Assembly (NCBI GenBank): GCA_026874595.1
Contig: CM049317.1
Coordinates: 10,888,382 to 10,952,381, forward strand
Direction of reading: 5' to 3'
DNA from: Sipunculus nudus
Lineage: Eukaryota; Annelida; Sipuncula; Golfingiida; Sipunculidae
Length of the DNA: 64,000 nucleotides
Under the pieces are notes generated by a model. That model saw only the letters and a list, made by a program, of their open reading frames with translations, was not told where the DNA came from and ran no database searches. The position numbers and the translations under genes were made by a program. How positions within the stretch are numbered: the first letter of the stretch is position 1; every line of letters starts with the position of its first letter. This document shows positions 32,903-45,069 of this stretch, in pieces.

Positions 32903-35451
32903 TTTTTAGCTCAGCTGACTATAAGTCATCTGAGCTATAGTCGTGGTCCTTTGTCCGTCGGCTGTCCGTCCGTCCGTCCGTTAAACTGGCACGTTTTGAA
33001 ACCGTAAGACCTAGGAATCCAAAATTCGGCATAATGTTAGATGTCCCCAAGATCTCCTACCAAGCTGAAAACTTGGTCTTTGCGACTTCGTTCCTTTGAG
33101 AAATTAAGGAAAAACCCCAATTTTTTATTAAAACCTATTTTCACACTTCAGGACTGCCTAAAATCTAAACCACTAGACCAGAAATTAGGTCTGTATTATA
33201 TAATTTAAAAAAGTTATGGGCCCAAACATAATGCATTTTGTAAAAAATCAGGAAAGATATTTGATCACTTAACACAAAACAAGTTAAAACTAAGGACTTT
33301 TTTTCCAGTAATATAACTTTAATTAATCAAAATTAAATTGTATACCCAAAATTAGATCAAAATCTTTTAGATTTTTTAAAATATTAGCAAAAATAAAAAT
33401 TTGGTACCTTAAATTTGACCCAACTTTGACCATGGCACATTTTTTTCCTGTAACTGCTGTGGATTTATTTTTCACAGCATGTTTTTGTTAGCATTTCATC
33501 TGTTAACACCAAAAATTTGAAACCAGTTGATCAAAAACTGTAGTTTTTAGTCAAGTTTTTAAGCACCTTGTCACATATTGTTTACATCAAGCTAGTGTTA
33601 TGCAGTTTGCTAGAGTTCAGCTCCCCAGCTTCAGCTCTCAGTTCATAAAATTTGGCATACTGTTAAATGTCTCCAAAATCCCCTACCATGCCAAGAATTT
33701 GGTCACTAGAACTTAATTCCTTTTAGATATTAATGAAAAACTTCATTTTTCCATTAAAAACCCATTGTTACACAAGATTGCCTAATATCAAAACCACTGA
33801 TCTTACTTTGATCATATATAATATACATATATTTCTATACATTCGCTATGCACATGCCAGAAATGATGTCAGTATTGCGTAATTGTTTTAAGTTATGGGC
33901 CCAAACATAATGCACTTTGTAAAAAAATCAAGAAATATATTTACTCCCTTAACAAGAGGATTGCTGAAGCTAGAGATTTTTTTGTCAAGGATGTAACATT
34001 ATTTAATCAAGATTCAATTGAATACCCAAAATTAGTTCTGAATTTTTCAATTTTTATAAGTTATTCGTATAAATATAAAATTAGTACCTTAAATTTTGCC
34101 TTATTGACCATGGCACGTTTGTTTCCTGTGAGCACTGTTGATTTAATTTTCATATCATGCACACAAAAAGATTTCAGCTTTTTAGTTTAGAAAGCTAAAA
34201 GAATTTGTAGCTTTTATTAATGTTTTTATGAGACAATGTCAGACCCAGGCTCTCTCAGCCACTCTTCAGTCACCTGTATGTTGACCTTGTTGAACTTTCA
34301 GCAGATTATACATGCTTGAGGGAGGCATTCACTGGGGCAGCCAGGCAGCTTATGGCCAGCCACAGTTGATCCAGGTGTCCAACCCAACTTATCTAGTAGT
34401 TGTTTTGACCAACATGACAATAAACTATAAATTAATAAATTTTTATTTGTTTTTAATAACAAATTAAAGAAAAATTAATAGAAAAGGAATTTGTTAGTTG
34501 ATGAGTAACTGGATATTAACTTGCAGTTACTGATGATGTAAGAATCTTGTATGGATGGATAGAATGTCAAGTATTCCATATAACAACATGCAGTCACCTA
34601 TGGTATTTTTCAGTTCAGTTTTAATGATAACAAAAATAAATCATTATTCATTACTAATCATTAAGGATCATATGAAGGAAATTAATGAAAGACAAAGATG
34701 CAGTTGATAATATTAATCTAGATTCCTACTGTGTCTAGTGTGTAGATTGATGTGAAAGTAGTCCAAAGTGAATATATTACATTTATTTTTTAATATAAAT
34801 AAAAGCCATAAAACCAGGTACTTATGATCATTACATAAATTTGTGAATTTTGTATATTTTGGATTCTCGACATCATTGTTTGGCTAAAACTGAATAAATA
34901 CCAGACATGTTGCAAATACTTTGCAAATGTATTTGAATAAAAATATGAATCATAACATTTCTTGCAAAAGAATGGATATTCAGGTATAAATGAAAGTATT
35001 TGAATACCAGTGCAAATACTGTCAAAATGTATTCATGAATGCATTCATGAATATATTATATAATATTATTTTAATAATCATTTCAGTTTTATTTTATTTA
35101 AAAAAAATCATGATTCTCTTATTAATTTTAATAAAAATTATATTTGGCACAATATTTTTTATTAAATTTTAATAAATAGTTAAAACTCCTATATAATATG
35201 TGCTGCTTATAAGTTATATGGCCAAGTCAAAATCTGTGTGACAATAGCACTCCATTTGTCAATAAAATAAATGAAATCAATCCTCTTCCCTGTCTCCAGA
35301 GATACTATCAAAATCATACATAAGCTAAACACCAACAACTCATAATTAAACTTTTATTTATTACCACACAAAACCAGCATGTGCTTCATTTCCAAATCAA
35401 ATTTTTTTTATCATATATAACAGCTGAGCGCCGTGACCCATGGGTCCCTTG
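32903..35451 (+). mobile_element. Dispersed element family A, full-length copy 3
   Basis: It starts TTTTTAGCTCAGCTGA, followed by TCATCTGAGCTATAG and GTCCGTCCGTCCG repeats. It ends CAGCTGAGCGCCGTGACCCA TGGGTCCCTTG (35421-35451). It contains two to three diverged internal units (landmarks at about 33000 and 33660). It is 2.5 kb and non-coding. Confidence 0.65.
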
Positions 35452-36044
35452 TTTATGAATTTAATGTTTCTTTTTAATTATTTTATAAATAAACGGTAAC
35501 AGTATTTAATAAAAGAAACTTGATTGTTTTGGTCACCACGTATTAAATTTTATAGATAAATTTTGGATCACGTAAATTTGAGAATTTTGCGTCTCCCACA
35601 AATAGTAAAATACTTCTAGTAAATTGTTCATTTAACACCGAGCATGCTGCCATCACAAAATTATTTTTTTTATCTGTATTTACGCAAAGACCCATTAAAA
35701 GGATTAAAAATAAATTGTCTACAAGTCTATGTCGCTCACCATGGGATAACGTACACGCTTAAATTAACGTTATAAACTTAAAGAAAAATTTCATTTGACT
35801 GTTTTGAAAATCTTGTTAAAAGACATATAGAGAATATTTTAGAGGATTTTTCACACACTTTCTGAGAAATATAACGTTTAAAAAAAGGTCAATAATTATA
35901 AAATTGAAAAAAAAACGCTAAATTAAAAAAAAAATTAATATTTGAAAAAGGTTTTATTTTTCAGTATCAAGGTAAATTAAAATACAAATACGGTTTAAGC
36001 CTGTCACATTTTCCTAGGGCCTTGAGTCTCCATTTCCTATATAT

Positions 36045-36113
<69 letters not shown>

Positions 36114-37125
36114 TTAACCAAGAATAAGCAATCATATTTATATTTCCATATAATACATTGGACTATGGGACTCAACACTGTATCAATTAAGTGTTCCAGG
36201 AGTGCCTGTATACAGAGACGTGAGGAATAAAACGCTGGGAGATGCAAAATCATGCGGTGCTCTTCGGTTTTAAACGAATGTTTCTCTATTTACCGTATGA
36301 TTTGAATCCATTCCAAGATGTACTGCACATTTTCCCATTATCGTACCAAATATTGTAATTTCAACAGTTTTTAAATTGTACCTCCACACCTATTCTTGTA
36401 CCTTAAAAGAGCTGTCGGTGGCTGCAAAAAAAGGGGTCCGGACCCCCGGGAGCCCAGGGGGACTAAAGTCGAACCATGCATGAATTCTATGTGTACATGT
36501 CTTATCGACAAACTGCAGCGAATCTCTCAGCATTGATCAAGTCTGTAACTGCCTGGTGTGTTATCGAACTGGGGTAGATAAAGAACAAAGTTCAATGCGA
36601 TTTACTGACCTCAGACAGTATGAAAACGCCGATTAAACCACGGGGCTTTTAACTGGATGACGCTGTATGCTTACTGGGTGAATCCGTTCAAGGTAATATA
36701 ATTAAGTGAAATGTACGAAGAACGTTTCATACTTGCGTGTGAGAAAAAATTGTTTTATTAACCTATAGCATATGACAGGGTTCAAGCTTTTAGTCTCTTT
36801 TACTGCTAAAATAGCCTTTTTCAACTTTTTGGTGGAAATTAGAAACATAAATTTTCTATTGTAAAATTTTCTCAGGATTTTAAAATTTGAATTTGATATG
36901 CAACATCTTTAACCACTTTTGAGCTACAGCCATTTTTTCTAAGACACTACAGGCGGAAATTGACAAAAACATTGGCATTCATATTCCTGACATTTATAAT
37001 TACTGTGTTGTGAATATGGAAAACCTTGCTGTATTTATACTAAATACTGACTGAAAATCTTAAAAATTCCATATAAAGGTTATATATATGTATACTGTTA
37101 ACTAATTTTCAGTCACTTCTCAGAT
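35452..37125. other. Intergenic stretch, no gene seen
   Basis: AT-rich, with a (TA)n tract and one GC-rich palindromic patch near 36435 (GGTCCGGACC then CCCGGG). No coding or RNA gene is supported. Confidence 0.5.
36039..36110. repeat. (TA)n microsatellite
   Basis: A nearly pure TA tract. Confidence 0.97.
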
Positions 37126-37129
37126 CTGC

Positions 37130-38225
37130 CAGCGCCTCCTGGTTAACAGGAGCATTTTATGTGATTTTGCTGTGCGAGCAGCATCTGTTCTTTTTTCAGA
37201 TGAACAATCTATCTGATTTATTGTCTTAATTCCTGCTGCACTGCTGTCCCACATACCAGTGCACCACCAGTTCATCAGCTTTTCCTCTGAAGAGGGATCT
37301 GTGAATGTGTTTTGGGTATCTCATCTTAAATTTCTGCCTAACAGTTCTGACTCTGTGCCCTCACATAGAGCCACAAGGGCACTTTTAGCAAATCTTCTGC
37401 TACAAGCGGTTGCTGCTGCTAAAATTTCAATGTCCCAATAGCAGCTGTCCGAGAGATAACCACGTTTGGCCACCTTCAAAACAAATTAACACCTTGCTTC
37501 CTAAGGGCCTCCTGGAGGAAGTATAATGCCAATAATCTCGCATATATTGGCAATGAATTTGTGAGAAAGCAGTTTGTCAAGCAAGTGTTTCACCAGCGAA
37601 ACTGCTTCCTTATTTGAAAGAATTTTGAACAACTTTCTAATCAGATAAGCCCTAAAGCGGCGCTGTCTCAGAGACAATGAAACATGATATGCATAGCTTC
37701 GGGTGTCTATTCCACCAGCAGTTGAGATAAGGCACAGACATTGTTAGGAGTAAGCCCAGTTAACTTAGCCTTCAGTAGGTAAACCGTCCTTTCTGAGACA
37801 TCCTGTACAGTTTCTGGTGCCACATCGTCATCCTCACTGGATTGAACTTTTTCTTAAGTGGCCTTACAAATATTCTTTATCTTCCATCAGCAGCTTTTAA
37901 ACTGGCTTTAGAAACAGATTTAGTGTGTCCCTTACCCTTGACAAGCTTATGTACACGGCATTTGAGTGTGTTTGGGCTTATTGCTATGTCTTGTATTGGA
38001 GGACATCCGACAGTCTTAGGTTTCTTTTGCCTTTCAGTGGATGTTGAGGCTTCTGTATCAGTTTGGGATGGTGGAGAACTTGCTCTGTTCCTTCTCATTG
38101 CTTGCATGGCCTTCCTGTGATATTCTCTTTTCTCCTCATCAAACATCTGTGAATATGCCCCTGCTGGGCAGCCACTTGCTTGTCCTCGCTTTTTTTTGGC
38201 TTTAGCATTGTGGTTAACTCAGTCG
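37130..38225 (-). pseudogene. Degenerate coding sequence of unknown family, probably mobile-element derived
   Basis: On the minus strand an open segment (38225 down to 37877) encodes a basic, polar protein start. Readable parts include KAKKKRGQASGCPAGAYSQM, EEKREYHRKAMQAMRRNRAS and a Ser/Thr-rich linker with RQKKPKTVGCPP. Beyond a stop, other frames continue with SEDDDVAPETVQDVSERTVY, LSLRQRRFRAYLIRKLF and DKLLSHKFIANICEIIGIIL. Several frameshifts and stops interrupt it. There are no introns in the readable parts, which suits a retrocopy or transposon ORF. I do not recognise the family. Confidence 0.5.
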
Positions 38226-39193
38226 GAAAAATATAACTGAAAACGGATTACTTGTTATAAATAAGGTACCCAACAAACTATTTATCTTAACAAAGAGTTC
38301 TTTACTACATTTAGTAGAGTCAGGCAGTGAGAAATTAACAAAAAGAAGACTAAACACCTTAATACTCCAAAATATCCCAGGCACATATTAAAAGAAATAG
38401 ATGTAAAATTCCACGTTAAAAAAAGTAACACTTGTTTCTGAGCATCAAAATCAACAACATAGTGTAATCACCACCTGAACAACATTTTAAGGTGTACTGG
38501 GATTGACTTATGAAGCTGTGTGCATGGTAACAATTGCCTGAGTGTTATTTTTTAACGAGGATCAATATTTTTTTCCAATTCAAGAATTTTAACAGGGTGG
38601 GTTAGTATTTTGTTTGGATATTTTAGCTTACTGGATAAAATGTTTATTGCTTCACACCATCATATTTGTCAGGTCCTAGAAAACGAAATGATATATAACA
38701 CTTGCATGTAACTGTTAGAATTGTTCCAATAACATGAAATGTATGATTAATTCTACCTTAAACTTGAAATATAGTGAACGATATGTCACTGCACCCTCTG
38801 TAAACACAGGTACTGTAAAACACTTTGGAATACCTGCAAGCCTTAAAACTCGATTGAAAAAAAAAGGACATCATGAACAAGGGAAAAAGGACTTAAAATA
38901 CCATATATTTAAGAGCATTACCAAAGGATTAACTGCTTCCATATCAAAGCACTCAAATTTTTGTCACTGAAGATCATCATTTTTTTGCCTGTTTTTGGCC
39001 ATAAATGGCCACAAAAATAACGTAAGCATATAATTGAGATAAAATATGATGCTTCTGTCAGAAAGTAGACATTTTTTAACTTAGAGACAACTTTTAAAAT
39101 GTGGAAGTATGGGTTTGTATGACTTACAGAATTTTTTATATCAGTGGCAGTAAAACGTGACTCAATGCTTGAAGGCTGTCATATAACCTGTTT
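38226..39193. other. Intergenic stretch, no gene seen
   Basis: Short frames only; no recognised motif or repeat. Confidence 0.45.
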
Positions 39194-39590
39194 TACAGTC
39201 GCCCTGCTCACACGGCTACAGTTTTTCACAGTCGCGCTGTCAATACCTCTATCACAGTCACACAGTGCGTGCAGCTGTTCTTCTTTTAACCTCACAATGT
39301 TTATCCTGTTGAACTCATGCAAATGCACTTCTTTCACATTCGCAGCGTCCATACAACTGCACCTCTATCACATTCGCACTGTTCATACAACTGCATGCAC
39401 ATTCTAACACAGTCGAACTGCCCATACAGCTGCACTTTGATCAGTACCGCATTGTCCGTACAACTGCACTTCTATCACTGTCCATACAACTCCACATCTA
39501 TCACAGTCTCACTGTCCATACAACTGCGCTTTTATCACACTCACAGCGTCCACACAGCTATACTTATTTATGTGCCGTTTATACAGCTGA
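39194..39590. repeat. Degenerate ~36-bp tandem repeat
   Basis: About ten imperfect units with the words TCACAGTCGCACTGTCC, ATACAACTGCAC and TTCTATCACA. The Thr/Ser/Leu-rich reading frames over it (39144-39700) are by-products. Confidence 0.75.
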
Positions 39591-40144
39591 TTTTTTTTCA
39601 AATGTACCGCTTATGGTCAAGCAAACGTATTTCAAATCTCATTATATTATCATATAACATAATTGCCTTTGAAAAAAATATTAAAATATATTTTACATAA
39701 AATGAGCCCAATTCCTGGAGGAAAACATTTTTTCTATCTATTTTTCCACAAAAAGCATGAGGTTGTGTGATTTGTTTAAAAAACTATAGCCACATCTATG
39801 AGCACTGTCAACTCGGCAGTGACGTCACACACTGTGAAATCCCCTGTGACTAAAAATTATAACTAAAAAGTAAAAGCACAGTATTTCTGCCTCTGTCAGT
39901 CCCACATTTTCAGCAGAGAATAAAAACAACATTCATTACTAGACCTGAGTTGATAAAATTCATTCCATGATGTCACATGTGTACCAGCCAATCAAATCGG
40001 GACAAATTCTGGGATCTGGATGAAATCCTCCCATCACACAACAAACGCACATGGAATAGGTTTACTTAACCTTATACAAAAATGTAGTTTATATTTTCCG
40101 CACAAAGTGGAAGTGTATTTTAATAAAATTTCATCTTTGTACAG

Positions 40145-40206
40145 ATGAAGCCACTGAGAGCGCATGGACTGGTGGCGGCCACCTTCACCCCGATGAATGA
40201 TGATGG
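40145..40206 (+). CDS. NPL: NPL exon 1
   Basis: It encodes [20 protein letters not shown] plus the first two bases of Gly. The ATG follows directly on CATCTTTGTACAG, which looks like a splice acceptor, so a non-coding exon probably lies upstream. The donor is GTCAGT. Confidence 0.88.
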
Positions 40207-40857
40207 GTCAGTATCCGACCAGTCAGCTCTGGGTTTAATGTAGATATATAGAAAGTTAATTGATTTTAAATGTTGTTCCAACCCAGAAGTACATCGTAGG
40301 ATTATTTATTTTGTGGTTATCATATTGGAAAGACCTTAAAACGTAATATTATCGTGAAGTCCGATCAATGTAAAGTTGTTTTCTTATATTTTTCTTGGTT
40401 CCTTAAATGCGTACAAATTGGATATCAATTATATAAAACGATTTTAAAGACAACGAATAATTATTTAACTACAATATTTTGATATAAAAATGTACCTACC
40501 GTTGACGTCACTTTTCTTAATCCTTGATTTGTACCATTTATACAGTGTGTCTCTTGTACATTGCGAGGCATTTTTTTTTTCTTTCGACTTTTATCGGAGC
40601 CTGATTTTGTTGGTAAGTCTGTAATTCAGGGTTTGTATTTCGACATGTATAATAATCCATCCCTTTTCCAGTTCAATCGATTTGGGAAAGATCAAAACAT
40701 ATGCTGATTTTCTAAAGGCTCGTGGAGTAAAGCACGTTTTTGGCAAGTATAATTTTCATTTTCATTATTTTTTTGTTTTCTTATGTCACCTTGTGGGGCT
40801 CGTTTCTGTATCAACAGAAAATTTGAGTACATATATTTTACGTATATCCCATATATA

Positions 40858-40904
<47 letters not shown>

Positions 40905-41477
40905 GACCATTCATCGGTTCACATAAGGGACCGTCCCGGTTCTAAATCTACTTACTCTAAGAACCTTGTTAGGGAATTATGACCCTGAGCAGAACACAGG
41001 GAAGTTTAGGATCTTGGCGGATCGAGGTAGCCGAGTATTCGGCCCATATTCCAAGCTTCATACAAGAATAAGTGACTGTACATTTGTGAATATTTATAAC
41101 GTTACTCATGTGCCGGATCTACACCAAAATATGATCAATTCCACATTGGCATAGTCCCGAAATGCCCTGAGAGTTCATTAGTTCCGTTCATGATTGCGTG
41201 AGATATGTTGTGAAAGAACACACAAACACACGAACGGACGGGGACGAACGCAGACACTCCCAACGGAGGCAATAAGTGTTAACACATCTCTTTTTTTTTT
41301 TTGTGCACCACAGTAAACGGTACGACCGGCGAGGGGGCGTCTCTGTCCACAGCCGAGAGGAAGCTGATTGTGGCAGAATGGGTCAAGGTCAGGGACGGAA
41401 GGTATCCGTGGCGCCATCTATAGCATACAAGATTTAAAGCCATTAAAACGTTCAAAATTCCATTATAAATATATGGC

Positions 41478-41530
<53 letters not shown>

Positions 41531-44500
41531 GTGACAATATATATGAAAGATCGATGTGCCATATCGAATTTCAGACCCGTCAGGAATCCGATTTAACCGA
41601 CAATCAGCGATTTTGGAATTCTTTCTATGCGTATTATCTTTAGAGTCGTTCCGGCAATTGCCGTGAACTTTTTGTGTAATGTTCAAGTAATAATTTTATA
41701 AACGATGCTGGATTTTAAAGTTCTCACTTCCAATTACGGCTTATGCATCATATATTACTTCCTTTGGTCTGTTTATATATATTAATATTTATATATACAG
41801 AAAATTAAGGAGTAAATAACGCGATATCATATTGCTGAAGGATCTCACCAGTTTTCACCACCTATCATTTTTTATCATTTAAAATCTGTATTTTTCTCTT
41901 TCGAAGACTTGAATCAATCATTGTCCACGTTGGCTGCAATAACACAGAGGAATCAAAAGAATTGGTGAGTTGAGCCGACGATGCCACATTATTTTTATTA
42001 TTTCCGTGCGTAACAATTCAACAAGATTAATGATTTCATGACCATTCTGCCATGCAGTATATAAACATTTTTGTTAGTATATATATATATTTATATATAT
42101 ATATATGTGTTTGTGTGTGTGTGTGTGTGTGTATTCGTTAGTCTGTGCGCTGACTACACTACCATAAAATCGATTCTATATAGTTAGATTTCAAAGGCAA
42201 GGGAGGTGTAATTAATTTTCGTTAATTAATAATCAATAACTTTTGTTGACCCCGAGTCAGTCCAAGAATACATACTCGATGAATGTTACATTTATATAAA
42301 GATTATATATAGATTTTTTTTCATATGATCATCGTTCATAATAAAAAGTATAAGGGTATTAAAAGTATAGTATGTATTATACATAGGCCTACCATGCCCA
42401 AGTGACAGGAGCCGACGGCATCTCGTGCTTGGCACCACATTTCTTCAAACCGCAAGATGTAGGTAGGTATAAAATGTGAGAAGGTAATTTGCAGGTACCC
42501 AACAATGATTAAAGTCATACAGCTTTTATCAAGCATATTTTGCATGAAAACTTAAATAAGGGTAAACTAAATAGCCGTTTTTAGAACCTTTCACAATATT
42601 GATGGCCGTACTCTGGCGCATAAACTGGCACAGCCGGTAAGGCAAGTAAGACTTACTGGTTCCCCGGTTCAATAAGACTTGCCGGTAGATCTAACAACAG
42701 TTATGGCTATACTGCAATGCTCAAGACAGGTACTGTCATATTATAGAAAATTATATAAATATTCTATGGTTCCTTGACCACTGCACAACTATGCCTGCCG
42801 ATGTTATTAAGGTTTTGCTTTATATATTTTAGAATCGATTATTAATTACTAGCTGTCTGAAAAGTCTGCCCGATGGACAAAAATAGCACGTTCTAGGATG
42901 TGGAACGCCAATATCTTCCTTACATAATACTAAATCCAGATAAGAGATACTGTATTTATATATTAGCTGTAGACAATGTTGCCTTGTTTACATTACCCTG
43001 CCTTTCCGTCCACGGCAGCTATAGTGGTTAACAAGGGGTCAGCAAGACGGTAGCAAAACACTTGGAACCAAGACTGGTTGGGCCTGCATTTGCGGTGCAT
43101 ATGCGTCTGAACATTTTTATATAGATTTGGCTTAGTGTGAAAAAAAAACGAAAAGAAACGCCATAGAAAACAAGGAATGCTGCTATTCTCAAAACTGTCG
43201 AGTGAACCAAAGATTCTACTTTAAAAATGCAATTTATTTATTTTATTGATTTATATGTTTACCCAGTTCCACTAATATAACCTTTATGATTGTTAAATAT
43301 ATATAAGATAATAAATTGATAAAATAACTTCGATAAATGAGTTATGAATCAACGATTTTGAAAATTGTAATAATGATAAAAAATTATAATATTATATTTT
43401 TAAAGTTTTAAGGAGACACGGTTATTAAACGCATACTCTGGTATTACATAAGACTGCAGAGGGCTGCAAGTCTTGATACAATTCTTGCCCAACATATTTG
43501 GACTACATTACCCACTTCACTACATTTATACCTGGTGTAGTTAGAAGCCTCGATGCGTTGTGGGTAGCAGATTTTGACGCCCACAAACCCTTACCAGTAG
43601 AGTCGTACTCTTATGAGTCTAATTCTGCTCAGTTTGTAAATCCCTGGCGAATAATTCATGCAATATATCGTCACCAAATGTCCCCTCGCGAGCAGCATAA
43701 AATATTCGTGATAGCTATTGAAACGAATTATAACAAATTTTCTTAAGGTGAAAGACATGCCTTTATCTATACCTTTAAAAGAAAATGTGTCCCATAAGTA
43801 TAGCTTTTTGGGCCAAGACGTCGAGGTCATTATACCACGATTATTACATAAAGCCCACATACATATTCTCAAATTTTTTTAGATATTTATGTTTGTGTAT
43901 ATGAGTTTTACCGCACATCATGTACACGCCAAATCGTGTTCTTCAGGATCATTGGTGGAATTTTGTCGCCAGGTGGCAGCAGCTGCCCCGGACCTGCCTT
44001 TTCTGTATTACCACATTCCGCCAATGACGGGTGTCAACGGTAAGTTGATAAGATTATCATATAACATCGCTCTTGCCATATTTACTCATTATGCAGTAGT
44101 TATAATCTGAATCCTCCTTTCATTTAACCAAAGCTTGCTTTAGCAGCATTTGCTTGGTTTCACCACCATGCGACTGGCAGAGGTTTGCGGTTTTCAAACT
44201 CGGAGTGGGATGCAAAATGCGATACCCCGCTCTCATTGGCTCTCGTCTATATTCTTAGCCTGTGACAGCCGCCAGCGGCCTGGTGGTGAAACCCAGGAAA
44301 ACCTGTTAAAGCAAGCAGTGACTAAGCTGAAAGAGATTGTACGATTGCTCACAAACTGTAACCCCTCGAATAAAGTGCAGGGACTATGTATATCTTTAAT
44401 GAGACTGAGCATGCTATCACGTGAATGGTGTTTCAGCTGACATGATGGCGTTCTGCGATGAAGCCCTCTCATGTATCCCCACGTTCTGTGGATTGAAGTT

Positions 44501-45006
44501 TTCAAGTACCGACCTCACAGAGTGCTGTTTACTTCAGGATATACTGAAGGAACGAGGGAGGATGTTCTTTGGATGTGATCAGGTATTGTCTAGGTTGATC
44601 TACTCTTTCTATAGATTAAGCTATCTTCTTTTCAGGTGAGCTGTTCTTTCTTTTATCTGAATTCTCCCTATATGTCTATATATAAGATTATCAGATATAA
44701 AAGATTCAGCGAAACCCACCACCAAAAGATTAACCTGAACAAAATATACACTCGCAAGATATTAAACCACTACAGATTTTTCTGACCTCTCTACAGCTCT
44801 GGTAGACATGAAAACAAATTCTAGACCTTTTTCTATAATAAATTGATCAAACCAGATCATAAACATGCACATATGGGTGGCAACCTCCCGCTATAGTTCT
44901 GGCTCCTATCCCTTCCCAAATGGCTTAGGGAGTTAAATATTAATAAAATAGCTCTCTCAACGGCTCTCTGTGCATAAAGTGACTTTCTCTCTCCATGTAT
45001 GGGCTA

Positions 45007-45069
<63 letters not shown>

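Noticed and set aside
39144-39700. Overlapping + strand frames of 87 and 127 codons
   Set aside because: They are translations of a degenerate ~36-bp tandem repeat.
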